DNA from: an uncultured bacterium
GTDB taxonomy: Bacteria; Actinomycetota; Actinomycetes; S36-B12
Assembly (NCBI GenBank): GCA_903954205.1
Contig: CAJBMR010000358.1
Coordinates: 1 to 9,164, forward strand
DNA length: 9,164 nt
Reading direction: 5' to 3'
Each line of letters opens with the position of its first letter. Position 1 is the stretch's first letter. Of the stretch, positions 1 to 5,674 are shown piece after piece. Both the position numbers and the translations under genes were made by a program. The notes beneath the pieces were generated by a model that saw only the letters and a program-made list of their open reading frames with translations, was not told the origin of the DNA and ran no database searches.

Positions 1-894
1 CGCCGAGCGCGCGGTGAGATCCCACATCTGCGCGGGAACGGCCGACCACGGCTGCGCGACGTACTCGATCTCGGGTCGCACGCCCAGGAAGCCCGTCGTC
101 TCAGTCGTGCCGGTGGGCTCGCCCGCTTCGTCGTAGACCGGGCGGGTGACGTCGACGGTGCTCACGGGGATATCGATGGTCGTGCCGTCGGCACGCTCCA
201 CGGTGAGCACTCCCTCGGACGCGCCCTGCTCGCGGATCTGCTGGGTGAGTGCATCCCAGGAGGCAGGCGCACTGCCGTTGTACGCCGTGATGACGTCCCC
301 GGGCTGCAGCCCGGCCACGGCCGCCGGGGACTCACCCGTGGCGCAGGCTCCCGAAGCATCGGGCTGACCCGTGGGCGCTTCTACGGTCGGCACGCAGGGC
401 ACGACCGTAGACACGGCCAGGCTCGGCTGCGGCACGCCAATGCCCACGAGCACGGCGGCGAAGAGGAAGAAGGCGAGCAGGAGATTCATCACCGGTCCGC
501 CGAGCATGATGATCACGCGCTTGTGGACAGGGAGTTTGTAGAAGACGCGATTCTCGTCGCCCGGAGCGATCTCCTCCAGCGACTGGCGGCGCGCATCCTC
601 GACCATCAGCGCCAAGCGCCCGGTGGACATGGAGCGTGCGGTGCCCGCGGGTGCGTCCTTCGGAGGCGGCAGCATTCCGATCATGCGGATATAGCCGCCG
701 ACGGGAATGGCCTTGACGCCGTACGACGTCTCGCCCTTGCGCTTGGACCACACGGTTGGACCGAAGCCCACCATGTATTCGGTCACCTTGACGCCGAACT
801 TCTTGGCTGGGACGAGGTGACCGATCTCATGCAGGGCGATCGAGGCGAGGATGAGCAGGAAGAACGCGACGATGCCCACGATCTCCCACATCAT
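1..894 (-). CDS. rip1: Rip1/RseP-type site-2 intramembrane metalloprotease, C-terminus cut by window edge
   Basis: This M50-family intramembrane zinc protease probably cleaves membrane-bound anti-sigma factors within the lipid bilayer, as Rip1 and RseP do. The frame is open for 298 codons and leaves the window before a stop, so only the N-terminal two thirds is seen. Residues 3-19 form the first membrane segment and run into the zinc-binding HEIGH motif (22-26), whose Glu23 is the catalytic base. A VGGYIRM stretch follows near 64-70, typical of the family. A second membrane segment (about 130-155) starts with GGPVMNLLLAF. After it comes an extracytoplasmic PDZ domain with GLQPGDVITAYNG (195-207). 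The C-terminal membrane segment with the third zinc ligand lies outside. Start: ATG at 894 overlaps the dxr stop as ATGA. A second ATG at 891 is also possible, since a GGAGG at 904-900 sits 5 or 8 bases upstream. The gene is likely co-transcribed and translationally coupled with dxr. The family is certain, the natural substrate is not known. Confidence 0.93.
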   Translation of the reverse strand, partial: MMWEIVGIVAFFLLILASIALHEIGHLVPAKKFGVKVTEYMVGFGPTVWSKRKGETSYGVKAIPVGGYIRMIGMLPPPKDAPAGTARSMSTGRLALMVEDARRQSLEEIAPGDENRVFYKLPVHKRVIIMLGGPVMNLLLAFFLFAAVLVGIGVPQPSLAVSTVVPCVPTVEAPTGQPDASGACATGESPAAVAGLQPGDVITAYNGSAPASWDALTQQIREQGASEGVLTVERADGTTIDIPVSTVDVTRPVYDEAGEPTGTTETTGFLGVRPEIEYVAQPWSAVPAQMWDLTARSA

Positions 895-2009
895 CGGTCC
901 CTCCCCTCACTCGACTCGGTGGCCGCGGATCGCGCCCAGGCATCTGCGTCAAGGACGTCCTGCACGGTCAGGGGGTTCCCCGCCGCTCCTTGATTGTCGC
1001 CCCCGAGGTGGCGCTGAAGCACTTCGGCGATGACCTCGGGGATGCCGGGGAAGTCCAGGCGCCCCTCGAGGAAGGCAGCCACGCAGGCCTCATCGGCGGC
1101 GTTGAATACCGCGGGGGCCGTGCCCCCCGCCTCACCCGCACGCCGGGCGAGTCCCAGGGCCGGGAAGGCCTCGTGGTCCACGGGCAGGAACTCCCAGGTG
1201 GCCGCCGTGGACCAGTCGCAGGAGGGAGCGGCACCGGGCACGCGATCGGGCCAGCCCAGGGCCCAGGCGATGGGCAGGCGCATGTCGGGTGGGCTGGCCT
1301 GCGCGAGGGTCGATCCGTCGACGAACTCCACCATCGAGTGCACCACCGACTGCGGGTGGACGACGACGTCGATGCGCTCGAGCGGGATGTCGAAGAGCAG
1401 GTGAGCCTCGATGACCTCGAGGCCCTTGTTGACGAGGGTCGATGAGTTGACGGTGACGAGCGGTCCCATGGTCCATGTGGGATGCGCGAGCGCCTGCTCC
1501 GGCGTGACACTCAACAGTCGCTCGCGCGACCATCCGCGGAAGGGACCGCCGCTCGCGGTGAGGATGAGCCGGGAGACCTCGGCGTCCGTGCCGCCCATGA
1601 GGCACTGCGCGAGTGCGGAGTGTTCGGAGTCGACCGGCCGGATCTGCCCGGGTCGCGCGCGCTCGCGCACGAGCGGGCCACCGATGATGAGCGACTCCTT
1701 GTTGGCGAGTGCCAGCGCGGTGCCCGCCTCGAGTGCCCGCAGTGTGGGCAGCAGACCCGCAGCCCCAGCGAGCCCGTTGAGGACCACGTCGCAGGGACGC
1801 CCCGCAAGCTCCGCCGACTCGACCTCGCCCACCGCGACTTCAGTGACGCCGTGGCGGCGCGCCTGCTCCGCAAGGAGGTCCGGCTGGCCCCCTCCCGCCG
1901 AGAGGCCCACGACCCGGAATCGCTCCGGATTGCGCTCAATGACGTCGAGGGCCTGGCACCCGATCGAGCCCGTGCTGCCGAGGATGATGACGTCTCGTCT
2001 CTCGGCCAC
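891..2009 (-). CDS. dxr: 1-deoxy-D-xylulose-5-phosphate reductoisomerase (DXR, IspC)
   Basis: This cytoplasmic NADPH- and divalent-metal-dependent enzyme converts 1-deoxy-D-xylulose 5-phosphate to 2-C-methyl-D-erythritol 4-phosphate, the committed step of MEP isoprenoid synthesis and the fosmidomycin target. The 372 residues are close to the usual 380-400. The N-terminal dinucleotide fold has GSTGSIG (11-17) and ANKESLI (102-108). The metal site is VDSEHSALAQ with Asp127, Ser128 and Glu129. The flexible substrate loop contains LTASGGPFR (150-158) and HPTWTMG (176-182). The next block, NSSTLVNKGLEVIEA, carries Ser189, Asn194, Lys195 and Glu198, matching E. coli Ser222, Asn227, Lys228 and Glu231. 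HPQSVVHSMVEF and PPDMRLPIAWALGWP complete the family pattern, so all key residues are present. The start is GTG at 2009; a weak AGGA lies 10 bases upstream. The stop overlaps the rip1 start. In actinobacteria ispG commonly follows rip1, so it is expected just off the left edge. Confidence 0.97.
   Translation of the reverse strand: MAERRDVIILGSTGSIGCQALDVIERNPERFRVVGLSAGGGQPDLLAEQARRHGVTEVAVGEVESAELAGRPCDVVLNGLAGAAGLLPTLRALEAGTALALANKESLIIGGPLVRERARPGQIRPVDSEHSALAQCLMGGTDAEVSRLILTASGGPFRGWSRERLLSVTPEQALAHPTWTMGPLVTVNSSTLVNKGLEVIEAHLLFDIPLERIDVVVHPQSVVHSMVEFVDGSTLAQASPPDMRLPIAWALGWPDRVPGAAPSCDWSTAATWEFLPVDHEAFPALGLARRAGEAGGTAPAVFNAADEACVAAFLEGRLDFPGIPEVIAEVLQRHLGGDNQGAAGNPLTVQDVLDADAWARSAATESSEGRDR
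900..904 (-). promoter_or_regulatory. Ribosome binding site of rip1
   Basis: The minus strand reads GGAGG inside a purine-rich GAGGGGAGGGA run within the last codons of dxr. It lies 5 bases before the ATG at 894 and 8 bases before the ATG at 891. It supports a start at one of these two adjacent codons and re-initiation directly from dxr. Confidence 0.7.
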
Positions 2010-2035
2010 GATCCGATTGTCCTACGCTCTTCCCC
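2010..2035. promoter_or_regulatory. 26-bp divergent spacer between dxr and gabT with candidate -10 elements for both
   Basis: Only 26 bases separate the dxr GTG (2009, minus) from the gabT ATG (2036, plus), so each promoter must overlap the other gene or its start. On the plus strand TACGCT (2023-2028) fits the actinobacterial TANNNT -10 pattern and ends 7 bases before the gabT ATG. No Shine-Dalgarno is visible, so gabT is probably made from a leaderless transcript starting at or next to the ATG. On the minus strand GACAAT (2021-2016) ends 6 bases before the dxr GTG, a weaker but similar arrangement. The same bases also contain the AGGA that could serve as a ribosome site. No convincing -35 hexamer is seen on either strand. 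This is inference from spacing and motif only. Confidence 0.4.
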
Positions 2036-3379
2036 ATGACCGACACCCTGCTTCCCTCAGTGACCGAGATCCCCCAGGAGCGGCGCCTCGTCACCGAGCT
2101 TCCCGGCCCCCGCTCGCGGGCCCTCATGGAGCGGCGTACCGCCGCCGTATCGGCCGGTGTCGGCGGCACCATGCCCGTCTTCGTCGAGCGCGCCGGTGGC
2201 GGAGTGATCGTCGACGTCGACGGCAACTCCCTCATCGACCTCGGCTCGGGCATCGCCGTCACCACGGTCGGCAACTCCCATCCGCGGGTTGTCGAGCGCG
2301 TGCAGAGCCAGGTCGCCGACTTCACTCACACGTGTTTCATGGTCACGCCCTACTCCGGCTACGTCGAGGTGTGCGAGGCACTCAATCGCCTCACCCCCGG
2401 CGATCACGTGAAGCGCTCTGCACTGTTCAACTCCGGTGCAGAAGCCGTCGAGAACGCCGTCAAGATCGCCCGCGCGTACACCAAGCGCCAGGCTGTCGTC
2501 GTCTTCGATCACGGCTACCACGGCCGCACCAACCTCACGATGGCACTAACCGCCAAGAACATGCCCTACAAGCAGTCCTTCGGTCCCTTTGCCTCCGAGG
2601 TCTACCGGATGCCGATGTCCTATCCCTTCCGCGACGGCCCGCACACCGGTGCCGAGGTGGCCTCGTGGGCGACGACCAAGATGGAGAAGGAGATCGGCGG
2701 GGCCAATATCGCCGCCATCATCATCGAGCCCATCCAGGGCGAGGGTGGCTTCATCGTCCCGGCGCCCGGATTCCTGCCGGCCCTCAAGGCCTACGCCGAG
2801 CAGCACGGCATCGTCTTCGTCGCCGATGAGATCCAGTCGGGCTTCTGCCGGACCGGCCAGTGGTTCGCCAGTGAGCACGAGGGTGTCGTCCCCGACCTCA
2901 TCACCACGGCCAAGGGAATTGCGGGTGGCCTGCCGCTCGCCGGTGTCACCGGGCGCGCCGAGATCATGGACGCCGTGCACGTGGGCGGCCTCGGCGGCAC
3001 CTACGGCGGCAACCCCATCGCCTGCGCTGCGGCCCTCGGCTCCATCGAGGCAATGGAAGAAGAGGACCTCAACGCACGCGCCCTGGCGATCGAGAGCATC
3101 ATGCGCGAGCGCCTCGAGGCGCTCCAGGCGGCACACCCCGAGGTCGGTGACATCCGCGGACGCGGGGCGATGATCGCGATCGAGCTCGTCAAGCCCGGCA
3201 CCATGGATCCCGATCCCGAGCTGGCCGGCCGCGTCTCCAAGGCTGCGCACGCGCAGGGCGTGGTCACCCTCACCTGCGGCACCTACGGCAACGTGCTGCG
3301 CTTCCTTCCGCCGCTCACCATCCCCGATGACCTGCTGCGCGAGGGTCTCGACGTCGTCGCCGCCGCCTTCGACGCCTGA
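2036..3379 (+). CDS. gabT: 4-aminobutyrate aminotransferase (GABA transaminase), class III PLP enzyme
   Basis: This PLP-dependent enzyme transfers the amino group of GABA to 2-oxoglutarate, giving succinic semialdehyde and glutamate in the cytoplasm. The 447 residues fit actinobacterial GabT, which is slightly longer at the N-terminus than the E. coli protein. The PLP phosphate loop is FNSGAEAVENA (131-141) with Ser133-Gly134-Ala135. DHGYHGRT (158-165) holds the residues that stack on the cofactor ring. IIIEPIQGEGG carries the substrate-side Glu. ADEIQSGFCRTG (263-274) has Asp264, which pairs with the pyridine nitrogen, and Gln267. The Schiff-base lysine is Lys293 in TAKGIAGGLPL. GGTYGGNPIACAAAL closes the fold pattern. 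No Shine-Dalgarno precedes the ATG; see the spacer entry for likely leaderless expression. The gene is divergent from dxr and converges on the polyamine operon, where it would supply the last nitrogen-removing step after putrescine oxidation. Related omega-transaminases acting on 5-aminovalerate or putrescine are possible alternatives. Confidence 0.92.
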   Translation: MTDTLLPSVTEIPQERRLVTELPGPRSRALMERRTAAVSAGVGGTMPVFVERAGGGVIVDVDGNSLIDLGSGIAVTTVGNSHPRVVERVQSQVADFTHTCFMVTPYSGYVEVCEALNRLTPGDHVKRSALFNSGAEAVENAVKIARAYTKRQAVVVFDHGYHGRTNLTMALTAKNMPYKQSFGPFASEVYRMPMSYPFRDGPHTGAEVASWATTKMEKEIGGANIAAIIIEPIQGEGGFIVPAPGFLPALKAYAEQHGIVFVADEIQSGFCRTGQWFASEHEGVVPDLITTAKGIAGGLPLAGVTGRAEIMDAVHVGGLGGTYGGNPIACAAALGSIEAMEEEDLNARALAIESIMRERLEALQAAHPEVGDIRGRGAMIAIELVKPGTMDPDPELAGRVSKAAHAQGVVTLTCGTYGNVLRFLPPLTIPDDLLREGLDVVAAAFDA

Positions 3380-3380
3380 T

Positions 3381-3413
3381 TCGTTGAGTGGCGAGTCATC
3401 GCCACCTCAACGA
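3381..3413. terminator. Bidirectional stem-loop terminator between convergent genes
   Basis: TCGTTGAGTGGCGA (3381-3394) pairs with TCGCCACCTCAACGA (3399-3413) around a GTCA loop. This gives a 14-bp stem with a single bulged C on the right arm. It begins 2 bases after the gabT stop and ends 3 bases before the TAA of the converging oxidoreductase gene, so it can fold in both transcripts. Neither side has a U-tract, as is common for actinobacterial terminators. The location and symmetry make termination in both directions the most likely role; it may also protect the 3' ends. Confidence 0.8.
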
Positions 3414-3415
3414 CG

Positions 3416-4636
3416 TTAGGACTGCTCGCGCAGGCCCCATTCCTGGCCGTAGCCGTCGCGCATGAGGTCGAGGTAGGGCACGGCGTCGAAAGCTTCGGGG
3501 CCGAGCACGCCGGCGCCTGACCAGGTGCCAGAGGCGAGCAACTCCAGTGCGATGACGGGGTTCATCGCGGTCTGCCAGGTGACCGCCTGGGTGCCGTACT
3601 CGCGCATCGTCCACTCGTTGTCGGCGACGTGGTAGAGGTACACCTCGCGTCGCTGGCCATCCTTGCCGGTGCCCGTCACCCACGTGCCCGCGCACGTCTT
3701 GCCCGACATCTTGTCGCCGAGTCCAGCCGGATCGGGCAGGCAGGCAGCAACCACATCGCGCGGGCTCACCCGACCGCCGCGGACATCGACAGGGTCGGTG
3801 CTGTCCAGACCCAGCTTGTGCAGGGTCTTGAGCACCTCGATGAATTCATCGCCGATCCCATACTTGAAGGTGACCCGATCGCACTCGATCCAGCGCGGCA
3901 CGAGGAGCACCTCCTCGTGCTCAACGTTGACGCACTCGACAGGTCCGATCCCCTCGGGGAAGTCGAAGACCTCGGGCTCGGAGAAGGGCGCTGTGGTGAA
4001 CCAGCCGCGATCGCGCTCCCAGATCACCGGCGGGTTGAGGCACTCCTCGATGGTGGTCCAGATGGAGAAGCTCGGCGCGAAGTCGTAGCCCGCGACGAGC
4101 AGGTTGGCGCCGTCGCGGATGCCGATCTCCTCGATCCGGTCGAAGAGATGATCGGCGGCATAGCGCGCGAAGACATCAGCCAGTCCGGGCTCCACGCCGA
4201 TGCCGCACAGGGCAAGCAGGCCGCGCTCCGCCCAGGCATCAGACTTCGCGAATTGCTCGTCACCGAGCTTGACGAACGCGTCGGAGTGCGGCCGCTCCGG
4301 ATGCGGGCGCGACAGGCTCATGGCCGTGTCGAGGTAGTGGGCGCCGGCGGCGAAGGCACCGTCGAAGATCGGCATGTTGAAGCGAGGGTCCACGACGTTG
4401 AGGACATGCGTGATGCCGTAGGCCCGGCATGCTTCAGCCACAGCAGCCTCGTCCGAGGCATCGAGTGCGATACCGCTGAATCGCTCATCGGCGACCCGAT
4501 CGACGAGGCCGCGCGCACGGGCCTCGTCGTAGTCGGCGCAGATCCATGCCTCAAAGAAGTCGCGGCGTGCAGCGATGAGCGCGGCTGACGTGCCCACTCC
4601 CCCGGATCCGATGGCGAGTACACGCATGCCGCTCAC
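3416..4636 (-). CDS. Saccharopine dehydrogenase-family NAD(P) oxidoreductase, polyamine-linked
   Basis: This is a cytoplasmic oxidoreductase of the LYS9/saccharopine dehydrogenase fold (406 residues), a family that reduces imines formed between an amine and a keto or aldehyde compound. Relatives include saccharopine, carboxynorspermidine and carboxyspermidine dehydrogenases and homospermidine synthase. The N-terminal Rossmann fold shows IGSGGVG (9-15). An acidic residue at the end of the second strand (Asp35 in CADYD) suggests NAD rather than NADP. HVLNVVDPRFN (77-87) and HYLDTAM (100-106) follow, then GIGVEPGLADVFARYA (145-160), resembling the GFDPG-type segment of carboxynorspermidine dehydrogenases. 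The C-terminus has VYLYHVADNEWTMREYGTQAV and NPVIALELLASGTWSGAGVLGPEAFD, placed like the terminal block of that subgroup. Start: GTG at 4636 has GGAGG 7 bases upstream and overlaps the speB stop as GTGA. The ATG at 4627 has no well-spaced ribosome site. It is the last gene of the operon. Fold and family are firm; the substrate is unknown. Confidence 0.85.
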   Translation of the reverse strand: MSGMRVLAIGSGGVGTSAALIAARRDFFEAWICADYDEARARGLVDRVADERFSGIALDASDEAAVAEACRAYGITHVLNVVDPRFNMPIFDGAFAAGAHYLDTAMSLSRPHPERPHSDAFVKLGDEQFAKSDAWAERGLLALCGIGVEPGLADVFARYAADHLFDRIEEIGIRDGANLLVAGYDFAPSFSIWTTIEECLNPPVIWERDRGWFTTAPFSEPEVFDFPEGIGPVECVNVEHEEVLLVPRWIECDRVTFKYGIGDEFIEVLKTLHKLGLDSTDPVDVRGGRVSPRDVVAACLPDPAGLGDKMSGKTCAGTWVTGTGKDGQRREVYLYHVADNEWTMREYGTQAVTWQTAMNPVIALELLASGTWSGAGVLGPEAFDAVPYLDLMRDGYGQEWGLREQS

Positions 4637-5658
4637 TCGGGCACCTCCCAGTCGGCCAGCAGTGGTCGGCTCGGATCCCAGCGGGTGCCGTCGGCCGCAT
4701 CCTTGCGCCGCCGCGCAATCGCCGACAGCGCCTCCAGCACGACGCGATTGCCGAGCATCGCGGTGATATCGGCATGGTCGTACGGCGGCGACACCTCGAC
4801 GACATCCATTCCCAGCACGGGCAGTTCGAGACAGATGCGGCGCACGGCGTCGAGCAACTCGCGCGCGCTCAGGCCTCCGGGCTCGGGGGTGCCCGTGCCC
4901 GGGGCATGCCCGGGATCGGCGACGTCGATGTCGACGGAGAGGAAGATGCCGTCGCAGTCGTCCATGGCGATCTCGAAGGACTCGGTGAGGCACTCGTCGA
5001 GGCCGCGAGTGACGATCTCGGTCATCTCGTAGGAGCGCATGCGCTGCTGCGCCATCCACTCGAGGACATCGGGCGGTGGCCAATAGCCACGTAGGCCGAT
5101 CTGCAGGAAGCGGTCGCCACGCGCGGCACCCGACTCGATGAGCCTGCGCATTGGCTGACCGTGGCCGATGAGGGAACCGAACTCGATGTCCCCGGTGTCG
5201 GCGTGCGCATCGAAGTGGATCACGGCGACGCGCCCCCAGCCGCGAGCCCGCGCCACACCGGTGACATCGGGCCAGGTGATCGTGTGATCCCCGCCGAGGA
5301 TGAGCGGCATGGCCCCGGTCTCCGCGACGCGCTGCACGACGACCTCGAGATCCGCGCATGAGCGCGCGGCGTCACCGCTGAACATCTCCACGTCGCCGCC
5401 ATCCACGACGCGCAGGTCCTTCAACCCGTCGGTGCGCAGGGCAAGCGAGGGCCGGGAGCCGTCATGTGCGAGGTAGCAGGCCATGCGCAGCGCCTGGGGG
5501 CCGAAGCGGGCGCCGCTGCGGTAGGACGTCCCACCGTCGAAGGGGGCTCCAAGGATCACCACGTCGGCGTCGGCGTAGGTCGCCGGGTCGTCGAGGTCGC
5601 ACTGGGGAACGCCGAGGAAGGTGAGATCCGGACCGAACTGGCCGCCGTAACGCGTCAT
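4633..5658 (-). CDS. speB: Agmatinase-family ureohydrolase
   Basis: This cytoplasmic binuclear-metal ureohydrolase most likely splits agmatine into putrescine and urea. All six metal ligands of the arginase fold are present: His125 in LGGDHTITWP, Asp150, His152 and Asp154 in HFDAHADTGD, and Asp243 and Asp245 in SVDIDVADPGHAPGTGTPEP. GAPFDGGTSYRSGARFGP (37-54) is the usual N-terminal substrate-loop block, and GHGQPMRR supplies His166 at the usual catalytic position. The length of 341 is a little above the roughly 306 of E. coli SpeB, with about 30 extra residues at the N-terminus and a polar tail after 316. ATG at 5658 has only a weak GGTGGAG just upstream. The gene lies 16 bases after the FAD oxidoreductase gene and overlaps the next gene by 4 bases. 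The setting with a polyamine importer and amine oxidase favours agmatinase, but guanidinobutyrase, guanidinopropionase or guanidine hydrolase, which share this fold, cannot be ruled out by eye. Confidence 0.88.
   Translation of the reverse strand: MTRYGGQFGPDLTFLGVPQCDLDDPATYADADVVILGAPFDGGTSYRSGARFGPQALRMACYLAHDGSRPSLALRTDGLKDLRVVDGGDVEMFSGDAARSCADLEVVVQRVAETGAMPLILGGDHTITWPDVTGVARARGWGRVAVIHFDAHADTGDIEFGSLIGHGQPMRRLIESGAARGDRFLQIGLRGYWPPPDVLEWMAQQRMRSYEMTEIVTRGLDECLTESFEIAMDDCDGIFLSVDIDVADPGHAPGTGTPEPGGLSARELLDAVRRICLELPVLGMDVVEVSPPYDHADITAMLGNRVVLEALSAIARRRKDAADGTRWDPSRPLLADWEVPE
4644..4648 (-). promoter_or_regulatory. Ribosome binding site that sets the GTG start of the saccharopine-dehydrogenase-like gene
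   Basis: The minus strand reads GGAGG within the last codons of speB, 7 bases before the GTG at 4636 and 16 bases before the ATG at 4627. The spacing favours the GTG and implies translational coupling with speB. Confidence 0.7.
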
Positions 5659-5674
5659 GACTCCACCCTAGAGG

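Noticed and set aside
1411..2829. Long plus-strand open frame of 472 codons across dxr and into gabT
   Set aside because: It is a low-complexity Arg/Pro/Ser-rich translation opposite dxr and out of frame with gabT; long stop-free shadows are expected at this GC content.
2546..3250. Minus-strand open frame of 234 codons inside gabT
   Set aside because: It is antisense to a complete, motif-rich GabT and shows no family features.
2010..3415. Riboswitch (for example guanidine-sensing) or other structured leader near gabT or the operon end
   Set aside because: The non-coding gaps here are 26 and 36 bases, too small for a riboswitch. Any leader of the pot operon would lie to the right of the window.
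3629..4588. Plus-strand open frame of 319 codons opposite the saccharopine-dehydrogenase-like gene
   Set aside because: It is a mirror-frame shadow (codon-aligned antisense) with no recognisable domain.
4637..5359. Upstream extension of the saccharopine-dehydrogenase-like frame to 5359 (a 647-residue open frame)
   Set aside because: This part lies in another frame of speB, is Arg/Ala-rich and resembles no family. The GTG at 4636 has a well-placed ribosome site and starts directly at the Rossmann fold.
5659..5674. Possible promoter or small regulatory element between speB and the oxidase gene
   Set aside because: Only 16 bases are available and they hold just a weak ribosome site; an operon junction explains them.
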